Positions 18,035 through 26,321 of a DNA stretch of 52,900 nucleotides are shown one piece after another. The stretch is from an uncultured Prevotella sp. (lineage in GTDB: Bacteria; Bacteroidota; Bacteroidia; Bacteroidales; Bacteroidaceae): positions 1 through 52,900 of the forward strand of contig CALUFN010000013.1 of assembly GCA_944319945.1 (NCBI GenBank), given 5' to 3'. The notes beneath the pieces are model-generated. The model was not told the origin of the DNA, did no database searches, and worked only from the letters and a program-made list of their open reading frames with translations. Numbering within the stretch: the stretch's first letter is position 1; each line of letters opens with the position of its first letter. The position numbers and the translations under genes are program-made.

Positions 18035-19468
18035 TTATTCTAAATAACCTATTCCCGTCAGCGTAGTTGCGCCGTTCACGGTGAGCGTCTTCAGGGCCAC
18101 GCCAGTAGACGGCTCGATGCGGTAGACTGCCGGATAACCGCTCTCGGTGTTGACCGACACGTAGGCCACGCCGCCCTCAAAGTAAGGCGCGTTGCCGAAG
18201 CCCGTGGCGTCGGCGGGTAGGCCAGTGACGGGCGTCAGCGTCTTATCGTCGGCGCTGAACACGGCAAGACGGTTGGCGGTCTTCTCCGAAGAGGTGATGG
18301 GAGCGTCGTACATCAGGAAGAGGAAGTCGTCTCCGCCCATGTACCAGCTGCGCTGTATGCCGTCTGTCGAGAGCAGTTCGAGGTTGCAGTAATAGTCGTC
18401 AAACTGCTCCGTCTGCGTGTCTATGCGCACAACGCCGGCCGGCAGCGACGTCTGCTGACGCCCGTCGGCCATCGTCTTGGCGTAGCTCGGCGATATGACG
18501 TAGACGTAACGGCCGTCGTCCGTTGCCCATATCATCTGGTAATACTGCGACTTCATGCGCCCGCAGGCGTAGCTTATGCGGTCGGTCTTGACGAGTTTCT
18601 TCTCCGTAAGCGAGTTATCGGCGAATATGGCCACCCAACATTCGTCGGGCCATTGCGTCCATTGCAGCTCGCCCTTCTTGTAAGCGCTGCTGTGCGAGCC
18701 GCCGTCCTCGGTCTTCACGAGGTCCTCGTAGCCCGGACGAACGTACTTATACTGCGTTCGTCCTTCGTCGGTGAACTGTTGGCAGCCGTACTGCGACAGG
18801 CCCATAGGCACGGCGGCGCTGTATATCTTAGCGCCCACCTGCTCGATGCCGGACAGCGTAACGTACTCGCCGTTGCCGAGAAAGTTCTCGCAGACGTAGG
18901 CCTCGTCGGTCACCACGCCGTCGTTTGCGCCGCCCTGACCGAGGTTGGTGCTCGCCGTCTCGTCAACCACGTCGAGGTAAGCCACCTTCAGCACGTATGG
19001 TATGTAGCCCGTCACGGGGTCGGCCCAGTCGGGGTTGCCCTCGCCGCTCGACGTCGTGATGATCTCGTCGCCGTATGTGCCGTAGCTCGTGAAGCGCGTG
19101 ATGATGTACTCCTTAGCCCTCTGCTCCAGCTCGCCCGTCGAGGGATTGCGCACGAAGGAGAACGTAGTACCGCCCTCGCCGTCGTTGTAGTTGAGGGCGT
19201 AAAGGTACTTGTTGCTGTGGAACACCCAGTACGAGGCGCCGTCGTTGACCAGGCCCGAGGCCTGTATCTCGCCCTCGAGACTCTCCGCCGTGGTAAGGAT
19301 GTCGGCCGTAGAGCCTGAGCCCGAGGCAGTGAGAGCTATCACGTAGGGTTTGTTTACGCCGCCGGAGGCCTGTCCGCCACCTTCGGTTTCGTCGTCTGAA
19401 CACGATGCGAGGAACACTCCGGAAGCAGCAAAGGCCAGCATTCCGGCGAAAAGATAGTTATTCTTCAT
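18035..19468 (-). CDS. DUF4374 surface lipoprotein (XusB-like)
   Basis: 477 residues. Starting at 19468 gives a clean lipoprotein signal ([17 protein letters not shown], lipobox LASC); an upstream ATG at 19495 adds only residues coded by A/T-rich repeat and is less likely. The Cys is followed by SDDE, the acidic lipoprotein export signal that directs Bacteroidetes lipoproteins to the cell surface. The rest is a beta-propeller-like DUF4374 domain beginning [19 protein letters not shown]. In B. thetaiotaomicron the homologue XusB binds iron-loaded siderophores outside the cell and passes them to the TonB receptor XusA. Here it sits between the receptor gene and the PepSY gene, consistent with the same job. 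Confidence 0.87.
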   Translation of the reverse strand: MKNNYLFAGMLAFAASGVFLASCSDDETEGGGQASGGVNKPYVIALTASGSGSTADILTTAESLEGEIQASGLVNDGASYWVFHSNKYLYALNYNDGEGGTTFSFVRNPSTGELEQRAKEYIITRFTSYGTYGDEIITTSSGEGNPDWADPVTGYIPYVLKVAYLDVVDETASTNLGQGGANDGVVTDEAYVCENFLGNGEYVTLSGIEQVGAKIYSAAVPMGLSQYGCQQFTDEGRTQYKYVRPGYEDLVKTEDGGSHSSAYKKGELQWTQWPDECWVAIFADNSLTEKKLVKTDRISYACGRMKSQYYQMIWATDDGRYVYVISPSYAKTMADGRQQTSLPAGVVRIDTQTEQFDDYYCNLELLSTDGIQRSWYMGGDDFLFLMYDAPITSSEKTANRLAVFSADDKTLTPVTGLPADATGFGNAPYFEGGVAYVSVNTESGYPAVYRIEPSTGVALKTLTVNGATTLTGIGYLE

Positions 19469-19527
19469 AAGTATTTTTAATTTTAAATTGTTCATTTTTC
19501 ATTCTTCATTATTTATTTCTTCATTCT

Positions 19528-21921
19528 TCACTTTCCAAGTCTCACCCTCGCTTTGGCGTAAAATGCGCGGCCGGCCTTTTGCAGGCTGAAGTTGTCGTAG
19601 AGGCGTTCGTCGGTGAAGTTGCGGCACTCAAGCGAGATGTTATACCGCCCGCCGTCCATGCTGTAAGTGACGGATAGGTTGTGTGAGAACTGCGTCGGCA
19701 CCATGTAGTCGGCGAGATTGGAGGCCTGCACGCCTTCTGAGTAGTAGCAGAAGCTGTGCAGATACTGGTTGTCGTAGGTCAGGGTGAGCACGTTCGACTC
19801 GCCGCCGAGGCCGTGCCAGTAGAAGTTGACGTCGCTGTCGGCGAACTGGTAGGGCACGTTAGGCATGCGAGAGCCGTAGACGGGGTTGCTGACAGACGTG
19901 CTGCCCACCATCAGCCGCTCGTCGTCACGCACGTCCATCCGGGTGAAATTGCCGCCCACGCTGAGCCAGCGGCCGAAGTTGTAACGCACGGAGAAGTTGC
20001 AGCCTAAGGTCTTCACGCGGCCGTAGTTCTCGTAGAAGGCGCCCTCGCGGTTGCCGCTCAGTTCGGCTATGGAGCGTTGGATGTAGTCGCGCGTGCCTCG
20101 GTAGATGAACCCTCCCTCGGCGTAAAGCGAGTGCAGGCCGGCCGTGAGCTGGTAGCTGAGGTTGACGTTCACGTTGTCGCTGCGCTCCGGACGCAGCATT
20201 ACGCTGCCCGTCTCGAGGTCTTCGTCGCCGAAAAGCTCGTCGGTCGTGGGCATGCGGCACGCCTTCTCGTAAGACAGCTTGGCCTGCAGGCCGGGCAGAA
20301 CGAAGTAAGTGCCGGCGGCGCCGAAGCCCCAGTTGTCGAGCGTGCGCGAGCGGCGCACGAAGTCGGATGCGTTCTCGTCCACGGCCACGGGGCCCGAGGT
20401 GTAGAGGCTGTAATACTTGCCGAAGAGCGAAAGGTTCCACCGCTCCGACGGCATCAGGCGGTAAGACAGCCCGAGGATGTTCTTGCGCGTCTGCTTGGCT
20501 ATTGGGTCGGTGGTCTCCTCAGCGTATAATAAAGAGGTATTGTTGCGACTGAAGGCGTTGAACACGTTGTTCATCGTCAGCGTATGTACGCGCGACAGGC
20601 GGTAGTTAAGGGTCACGGTGGCGTTCCAGTTGTCGTTGTCGGCGCGCGAGTATTGGTAGCTCTGCTCGCCGGGGTCGCCCTTGCGTTCGCGCTCGCCGAG
20701 CCAGTTGTAGCGGTAAGAGGCGGTGTCAACGTTGAACGTGGCGTTGCGGTTGTAGTTGGCCGTGGCCACGAGGCTCAGACCCTTAGTGAAGATGTCGCGC
20801 TTCGAGTACTCTAGCGACGGCATTAGCGAGTGGCCGTGGCGGTGCTTCTGTCCGAACACCGTCTTCTGCCTTACGCCCGTCTGTATGTCCTTGTACTCGT
20901 GCGAGTAGGTGAAGCCGAGCATCAGCCTGTCGGCCCACGGGCGGCCCGTGAAGCCGGCCTTTGCCACTACGGCCTCGTTGTGATACGTGTCGTTGAAGCG
21001 GCGCACGCGGTGGAGCGTCTTGGTGTCGAGGCTTTGCGAGGCGAAGTCGAACACGGGCGCGTCTACCGTATAGTCGTTGTCCGAATAGTTTTGGAAGGCG
21101 TTTATCTCGTAAGTGAAGCCGCCCTTAAGCGTCTGCCCGAAGTTTACGTGCGACTTGTGGGTGTTGAACGAGCCGTAAGAATAGGCCGCGTCGACGAACC
21201 ATCGGCGGGGTTTCCTGTCGGTCACGATGTTGATCACGCCGCCTATGGCGTCGGTGCCGAAGCCCACGGGCACCACGCCCTTGTAAACCTCTATGCGGTC
21301 GGCGAAGTTCACGGGAATGTTGTTCAGCCCGAACGAGCCGCCAACGCCCTCCTGCGGCACTCCGTCGATGAACACCTTCACGTGCTTGCCGCTGAAGCCG
21401 TCGAGCATCAGGTTCATGTCAGACCCAACCCCGCCGCTCTCCCTCAGCTTCAGCCCGGGGGCTTTGGCGAGGGCGTCGCCGAGGGTCTTCGTGGTGTTGA
21501 GCATGCCTCGGGTGTCTACGGCCACGGCGTTGTAGGCCGACCGCTTGACGCGGCTCACGCCGCCCGACACTACCGACACCTCGCCCAGCCGCACCGCCTC
21601 CTCGCGAATGCCCACGTCTACCTTAAGCTCTCCGCCGGAGCTGAGCGTCACGCTGCGCTCGGCCGGGGCGTAGCCTACGGCCGAGACGGCCAGCACGTAG
21701 CGGCCGGCAGGGGCCGTGAAGCGGTAAGAGCCGCGCTCGTCGGTGGCGCAGCCGTAGCCCGTGCCCTTCAGCTGCACGGTGGCGTAGCCCACGGGCTGGC
21801 CGTCGGCAGACGTTATCTTGCCCCACACGGCGGCCGCGCCGCGGCCCTGCGCGCACAGCGATAGGGATATGAGAAAAAACGAACACACGAGAATCGTTTT
21901 CAGCAAAATAGTTTTCAACAT
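19528..21921 (-). CDS. TonB-dependent outer-membrane receptor (XusA-like)
   Basis: 797 residues. Residues 1-24 are a signal peptide; about 30-110 are a CarboxypepD_reg-like domain (VWGKITSADGQPVGYATVQL); about 120-230 are the plug (LGDALAKAPGLKLRESGGVG, DAIGGVINIVTDRKP); the rest is a 22-strand-type barrel ending YAKARVRLGK. It imports an iron-siderophore or similar ligand across the outer membrane using TonB energy. It is the first gene of an operon with a DUF4374 lipoprotein and a PepSY protein. The short gap to the lipoprotein gene holds only TTCATT-like low-complexity sequence. A -7 box lies upstream; no Fur site was identified by eye. Confidence 0.92.
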   Translation of the reverse strand: MLKTILLKTILVCSFFLISLSLCAQGRGAAAVWGKITSADGQPVGYATVQLKGTGYGCATDERGSYRFTAPAGRYVLAVSAVGYAPAERSVTLSSGGELKVDVGIREEAVRLGEVSVVSGGVSRVKRSAYNAVAVDTRGMLNTTKTLGDALAKAPGLKLRESGGVGSDMNLMLDGFSGKHVKVFIDGVPQEGVGGSFGLNNIPVNFADRIEVYKGVVPVGFGTDAIGGVINIVTDRKPRRWFVDAAYSYGSFNTHKSHVNFGQTLKGGFTYEINAFQNYSDNDYTVDAPVFDFASQSLDTKTLHRVRRFNDTYHNEAVVAKAGFTGRPWADRLMLGFTYSHEYKDIQTGVRQKTVFGQKHRHGHSLMPSLEYSKRDIFTKGLSLVATANYNRNATFNVDTASYRYNWLGERERKGDPGEQSYQYSRADNDNWNATVTLNYRLSRVHTLTMNNVFNAFSRNNTSLLYAEETTDPIAKQTRKNILGLSYRLMPSERWNLSLFGKYYSLYTSGPVAVDENASDFVRRSRTLDNWGFGAAGTYFVLPGLQAKLSYEKACRMPTTDELFGDEDLETGSVMLRPERSDNVNVNLSYQLTAGLHSLYAEGGFIYRGTRDYIQRSIAELSGNREGAFYENYGRVKTLGCNFSVRYNFGRWLSVGGNFTRMDVRDDERLMVGSTSVSNPVYGSRMPNVPYQFADSDVNFYWHGLGGESNVLTLTYDNQYLHSFCYYSEGVQASNLADYMVPTQFSHNLSVTYSMDGGRYNISLECRNFTDERLYDNFSLQKAGRAFYAKARVRLGK

Positions 21922-21954
21922 GATATGTATTTCCGTCTTTTTGGTTTACGGCTG

Positions 21955-21986
21955 CAAAGGTAGCTTGGCGCAACAAACCTTGCAAT
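21955..21986 (-). promoter_or_regulatory. Likely promoter of the xus-like operon
   Basis: TACCTTTG (21955-21962) is a good -7 box. Twenty bases upstream there is ATTG (21983-21986), one mismatch from TTTG. Confidence 0.55.
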
Positions 21987-22013
21987 ACTGAAAAATAGGT
22001 ATTCTCGCTTTGC

Positions 22014-22094
22014 AAAAGGTAACCTTTTACAAGCTGAAAGGTAACCTTTTACAAGCTGAAAGGTAACCTTTTGCAAGCCGAAAGGCGACCTTTT
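22014..22094. repeat. 22-base-period palindromic array, locus 5 (4 units, best conserved)
   Basis: Units start at 22014, 22036, 22058 and 22080. The first three share AAAGGTAACCTTTT, and the first two repeats, including the linker ACAAGCTG, are identical. The fourth is AAAGGCGACCTTTT. A degraded unit may start at 21992. This is the only array here that lies between divergent promoters, so it is not simply a 3' end signal. Confidence 0.88.
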
Positions 22095-22138
22095 GGAAAG
22101 ACAAGGATGACTTAAAACTATAATTATTAGTTAAAACG

Positions 22139-22170
22139 TTTGGCCGTATGGCCTTTAATTTATAACTTTG
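22139..22170 (+). promoter_or_regulatory. Promoter of the TPR protein at 22206
   Basis: TTTG (22139-22142), exactly 20 bases, then TAACTTTG (22163-22170). The predicted leader is about 30 bases. Confidence 0.82.
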
Positions 22171-22205
22171 CGCTTGACAGTAACGCTTTAACCTATTTGG
22201 GAATC

Positions 22206-23288
22206 ATGAAAAAACTATTGCTCTTACTATTGCTCGCCGCAGCCCTGCCCTCTGCGGTCCGGGCGCAGGCCGGAGCCGACGAGGCCCTCGGCGACAGCTG
22301 CATGGAGCTGCGCGACACGTTTCACGCACTGGAATACTACCGCAAGGCGCTGGCCGCCGACAGCACGGCCGAGCTGACCAGGAAGATAGCCGACTGCCTC
22401 TACCTGCGCGCCGAATACGCCCGCTGCACGGAGACCATGCTCGCGGCGGCCGGGCCGGACGGCGACAGCCTCGACATGAAGCGGCTCTACGAGATGTTCG
22501 ACAGCTACCGCCGACTCGACGACGCAAGGCAGCAGGTGGCCTGGGGCGAGGCGATACTGAGGCGGTGCCCGCTCGACGGGGAGACCACGGCGGCCGTGGC
22601 AGCCATCTACAGCACCGACTCGGCCTACACCCCGCGCAAGGCTCTCGAGCTGACGGGGCGCTATCTGGCCACCGACTCGACCTGCATACCTGTGCTGAGG
22701 CAGCACGCCGACGCCCTCTTCCTGACTAAAGACTTCACCGCCGCAGCCGCCGACTATCTCAAGCTGGCGGCCCTGGGCGACTCTACGTTTAACACGGCCT
22801 ACTCACTGGGCATGTGCTACATGCAAGACAGCGCCTACGCCGAGGCCATACCGTGGCTCAGCCTGGCCGCCAGGAAGAGCGGCATGAAGCACTGGGGCTG
22901 CATATACCGCCTCGGCACTGCCTTCGTGGAGACGGGCAACGCCATGGGCGGGGCCGCCCTGCTCAACATGGCCTACAACCTGATGCAGCCCGACAACCGC
23001 TCGGTGTATCTCGTGAAGCGGGCCGAGGGCGACGCCTACTACAAGAACGGTAGCTACGACGCAGCCATATACGCATGGGAGACGGCTCTCAAGGCTTACC
23101 CGATGAGCCTGGCCACGATATTCAACATAGCGCAGGCGCACGGCTTGCTCAACCACAAGGCGAAGGAGAAGGAATACTACGAGATGTTCCTGAAGCTGGC
23201 CGAGGGCGTGGAGAAGCCTACCGACGAACTGAAGAAATGGATAAGGCAGGCGGAAGGAAAAACGTCAGCCCCTGCGGGCGGGCGTTAA
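22206..23288 (+). CDS. Secreted TPR-repeat protein
   Basis: 360 residues from ATG at 22206. An in-frame ATG further upstream (22140-22159 region) lies on top of the promoter, so it is rejected as a start. A signal peptide (KLLLLLLLAAALPSAVRAQ) is followed by TPR-like helix pairs through the whole protein (ALEYYRKALAADSTAEL, AAADYLKLAALGDSTF, GSYDAAIYAWETALKAYP). It is probably periplasmic or anchored by a partner; there is no membrane span or enzyme motif. Bacteroidetes genomes have many such scaffolding TPR proteins. It shares the TPR theme with the regulators at the left of the window but has no HTH. Confidence 0.85.
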   Translation: MKKLLLLLLLAAALPSAVRAQAGADEALGDSCMELRDTFHALEYYRKALAADSTAELTRKIADCLYLRAEYARCTETMLAAAGPDGDSLDMKRLYEMFDSYRRLDDARQQVAWGEAILRRCPLDGETTAAVAAIYSTDSAYTPRKALELTGRYLATDSTCIPVLRQHADALFLTKDFTAAAADYLKLAALGDSTFNTAYSLGMCYMQDSAYAEAIPWLSLAARKSGMKHWGCIYRLGTAFVETGNAMGGAALLNMAYNLMQPDNRSVYLVKRAEGDAYYKNGSYDAAIYAWETALKAYPMSLATIFNIAQAHGLLNHKAKEKEYYEMFLKLAEGVEKPTDELKKWIRQAEGKTSAPAGGR

Positions 23289-23297
23289 GAAGAAGCC

Positions 23298-23445
23298 ATC
23301 ACTCGCCGCGCTCGTTAAGAATTTAGAGAAGTTATCGCTCGCTGCGCGAGCTAAGAAGTTAAAGCCGTATGCCCTGTTGCTTATAGAACGCAACTATGCA
23401 TACGGCTTTAACTTCTTTAACTTCTTAACGAGCGCGGCGAGTGAT
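23298..23445. repeat. Nested inverted repeat with 24-base perfect outer arms
   Basis: The outer arms (23298-23321 and 23422-23445) are perfect reverse complements over 24 bases, and the inner arms (23353-23371 and 23399-23417) over 19 bases. Between them are modules related to 8940-9073 (AAGAAGTTAAAGCC, TCGCTCGCTGCGCGAGC). It lies right after the stop codon of the TPR gene, so it may end its transcript. The rest of the gap to the receptor at 23756 holds tRNA-Arg and its promoter. Confidence 0.85.
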
Positions 23446-23577
23446 AAATTCTTTAAATTCCATGCATGACAAAGGTTACACCGAGGGATGTTGTACGTTA
23501 CACACTAAAAGGCGGGCGAGCGCAAACGAAAAGCGCGCAAGCCGAAGCCCGCGCGCCGAGATGAAAGGAGTCAGGGG

Positions 23578-23649
23578 TGGTCTCACCGAGAATCGAACTC
23601 GGATCTAATCTTTAGGAGAGACTTGTTCTATCCATTGAACTATGAGACC
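23578..23649 (-). tRNA. tRNA-Arg (anticodon CCT)
   Basis: On the minus strand: a 7-base acceptor stem GGTCTCA/TGAGACC, D-arm with AGTTCAATGG, anticodon loop CTCCTAA (anticodon CCT, reads AGG), and a TPsiC loop GTTCGATTC inside a 5-base stem. The discriminator is A and CCA is not encoded. Confidence 0.95.
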
Positions 23650-23659
23650 GATCCGGCTG

Positions 23660-23691
23660 CAAAGGTAGTCAGTTTATACCGTAAAACCAAA
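23660..23691 (-). promoter_or_regulatory. Promoter of tRNA-Arg
   Basis: TTTG (23688-23691), 20 bases, then TACCTTTG (23660-23667), ending 10 bases before the tRNA. Confidence 0.8.
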
Positions 23692-23755
23692 TTATTTGAG
23701 AAAAATCATATCAACAATTAAACTTTTTGAAGCGTAAACAGTCTGATTAAGTGTT

Positions 23756-26239
23756 ATGAAGAAACTTATTGCCATCTGCTTACTGATACTCAGCGCCGCC
23801 CTCTGCCACGCGCAAGGCAGCGTGAGGGGAAAAGTGAAAGACACGAGCACCGACGCCTCGATGCCGTTCGTCAACGTAGCCGTCTATGACAAGGCCACGC
23901 AGAAATTCGTAAAAGGAGCCATATCCGACGAGAAGGGCCTCTTCCATATCACCGGCCTGCCATACGGCGCCTACACGCTGAAACTCTCGTACATAGGCTT
24001 CACCGACGCCGAGAAGAGCTTCGAGGTGGAGGAGCAGCACAGGCACGCCAACCTCAAGGTGGTGCACATGTCGGAAGACAGCCGCACGCTGCAGGAAGTC
24101 ACCGTGACGGCACAACGGCCGTCGATGAGGCTCGAGGTGGACCGCAAGTCGTTCGACGTGACGCAAGACATAAGCAACGCCGGCGGAGCGGCCAGCGACG
24201 TGCTCGAGAACATTCCCTCGGTAGAAGTGGACACCGACGGCAACATATCGCTGCGCGGCAACACCAGCGTGGAGGTGTGGATCAACGGCAAGGCCAGCGG
24301 ACTGACCAGTGACAACCGCGCCGAGATACTGCAACAGCTGCCGGCCGAGAGCATTGACAGGATAGAGGTGATAGACAACCCTTCGGCCAAATACAGCGCG
24401 GAGGGCAGCGCCGGCATAATAAACATAGTGCTTAAGAAAGACCGCACCGCCGGATACTACGGCTCGCTGCAGGGCGGAGGCAGCTCGCGCGGCAGTGCAA
24501 ACGCCAGCGGCAACATCAACTTCAACATCGGCCGATGGGAAGGATACCTCAACATGGGCTACCGCCACCGCGCCAACGACGGCGGCTCGGAGAGCTACCA
24601 AGAGTACCTGAACACAAACGAATACCAGTCGTACCGCACGGAAAACGACCGCATGGGCAACAACTTCTTCGGCCGTGCCGGACTCACCTACAACGCTACC
24701 GACAAGGATGCCTTCTCGATATCGGGCATGATGATGCGCGGAAGCCACCGCAACGGCGGCGTAACACCATACCACTACGGCACGATAGGCGCCCCGACGG
24801 ACAGCTACGTGATGCTGCGCCGCTCGTCAGGGAGCAACGACATGAACATGATGTACGGCGAGTTTAACTACCGCCACAACTTCACCGACCGCCATTACCT
24901 CGACTTCACCTTAGATTACAACAACTGGAAGATGGACGCCGACAACGTCTACCAAGACAGCACGACATACATCACCGAAGACCGGGCCACGGAATACGAC
25001 TACCAATACCGCCCGATGTTCAACCGCAACCACTCGTGGGAGGTGAAGCTCGACTACGAAAACCCCATAACCGACGACATAACGATACAAGCCGGATACC
25101 AGGGCAACTTCCGCAGGGAGAACTCGCCGCAGGAATCTTACATCGACGAGACGAGCTGGGAGGGAGTAAACCAAGTGGAAGACCAGGAATACTACAACCG
25201 CTTCATCTACGACATGGACCTGCACGCGCTCTACGCCACGGCCTCGATGAAGTTCGGCAAGCTCGGCGTAATGGCCGGCCTGCGCGGCGAATACTGGCAC
25301 GTAAACTCAGAAAGCTACAGCTACGAGCAGGAGCACGACCCCGCGAAGCGCGACCCTGCGTTCAAGAAAGACTACTTCCAGCTGTTCCCCAGCGTGTTCC
25401 TCTCTTACCAGCTGACCGAGACGCAGCAGCTGCAGCTCAACTACACGCGCCGCCTGCGCCGCCCGTGGGGAGGCCAGCTCAACAGCTTCCGCAACACGAG
25501 AGACGCCTCGATGGTGTCGTTCGGTAACCCCGAGCTTACCCCGGAGTACAGCAACTCGTTCTCGCTCAACTACCTCAAGACGTGGGACGCACACTCGCTG
25601 CTGCTCAGCGCGTATTACCGCCCGACGACCGACGTAATAGAACGCATAAGCTACCAAAGCAGCACGGACGGCATGATGTACCAGACTTATATGAACGTGG
25701 CCAAGAGCACGAGCACAGGTCTGGAATTAGTGATGAAAAACCAGATAGGCAAGATACTCAACCTTACCACCACGGCCAACGCCTATTACTACAAGCTCAA
25801 CGGCTTCACATACGACATTGACGGACAGACCGTAAGCGGAGAGGGCAACAGCGACTTCACGTGGAACGTGCGCATGCAGGCCTCGCTGATGCTGCCGTGG
25901 GACATATCGCTGCAAATATCGCCACGCTACCGCTCGCGCAAGACCGTGGCCCAGGGTTACCGCAAGGGCAACTTCCAGACCAACATAGGCCTGCGCAAGA
26001 CGTTCCTCGACCGCAAGCTGTCGCTTGCCATCAACTGCCGCGACGTGTTCAACACGAGCAAATTCGACACCTACACCAGCTCGGAGACCTTCACGCGACA
26101 TCAAAAGAACTGGCGCAGCGGCCGCACACTCAACATGACGCTCACCTACAGCTTCGGCAACATGAAGGCTAAGGCGCCCAAGAAGAAGGTGAACAACAGC
26201 GCAAACATGGGCGGCGAAGGCGGAGAGGGAATGGACTGA
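23756..26239 (+). CDS. TonB-dependent receptor, outer-membrane beta-barrel family protein
   Basis: 827 residues. Residues 1-21 are a signal peptide; about 24-105 are a CarboxypepD_reg-like domain (GKVKDTSTDASMPFVNVAVY); about 115-225 are the plug (SDVLENIPSVEVDTDGNISL, SAEGSAGIINIVLKKD); and from 230 on is a barrel of the OMP_b-brl_2 type with many aromatic strand ends. The C-terminus is short and basic (KAKAPKKKVNNS) with a Gly-rich tail, which is unusual for a barrel that normally ends at a strand. Substrate unknown. It is a single gene with no SusD partner next to it, so a glycan role is not supported. It is divergent from tRNA-Arg and followed by a strong terminator. Confidence 0.9.
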   Translation: MKKLIAICLLILSAALCHAQGSVRGKVKDTSTDASMPFVNVAVYDKATQKFVKGAISDEKGLFHITGLPYGAYTLKLSYIGFTDAEKSFEVEEQHRHANLKVVHMSEDSRTLQEVTVTAQRPSMRLEVDRKSFDVTQDISNAGGAASDVLENIPSVEVDTDGNISLRGNTSVEVWINGKASGLTSDNRAEILQQLPAESIDRIEVIDNPSAKYSAEGSAGIINIVLKKDRTAGYYGSLQGGGSSRGSANASGNINFNIGRWEGYLNMGYRHRANDGGSESYQEYLNTNEYQSYRTENDRMGNNFFGRAGLTYNATDKDAFSISGMMMRGSHRNGGVTPYHYGTIGAPTDSYVMLRRSSGSNDMNMMYGEFNYRHNFTDRHYLDFTLDYNNWKMDADNVYQDSTTYITEDRATEYDYQYRPMFNRNHSWEVKLDYENPITDDITIQAGYQGNFRRENSPQESYIDETSWEGVNQVEDQEYYNRFIYDMDLHALYATASMKFGKLGVMAGLRGEYWHVNSESYSYEQEHDPAKRDPAFKKDYFQLFPSVFLSYQLTETQQLQLNYTRRLRRPWGGQLNSFRNTRDASMVSFGNPELTPEYSNSFSLNYLKTWDAHSLLLSAYYRPTTDVIERISYQSSTDGMMYQTYMNVAKSTSTGLELVMKNQIGKILNLTTTANAYYYKLNGFTYDIDGQTVSGEGNSDFTWNVRMQASLMLPWDISLQISPRYRSRKTVAQGYRKGNFQTNIGLRKTFLDRKLSLAINCRDVFNTSKFDTYTSSETFTRHQKNWRSGRTLNMTLTYSFGNMKAKAPKKKVNNSANMGGEGGEGMD

Positions 26240-26259
26240 GCCGTTTTATAAACACGAAC

Positions 26260-26306
26260 ACGAAGAAGGGGTCGGGCGTTTTGCCCGACCCCTTCTTCGT
26301 TTTTTT
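26260..26306. terminator. Strong bidirectional rho-independent terminator
   Basis: A perfect 18-base stem (26260-26277 with 26283-26300) and 5-base loop, followed on the plus strand by a run of T. It lies between two convergent genes, the receptor ending at 26239 and the subtilase ending at 26322. Confidence 0.92.
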
Positions 26307-26321
26307 CATACGGCAGCAGCA

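Noticed and set aside
19469-19495. Upstream start for the DUF4374 lipoprotein
   Set aside because: It would place nine residues coded by A/T-rich repeat in front of a complete lipoprotein signal.
20830-21864. Long open frame opposite the xusA-like receptor
   Set aside because: His/Val/Arg-rich shadow of a well-supported gene; no start context or motif.
23756-26239. SusC-type glycan receptor
   Set aside because: No SusD gene adjoins it and the barrel is of the OMP_b-brl_2 type, so a polysaccharide utilisation locus is not supported.
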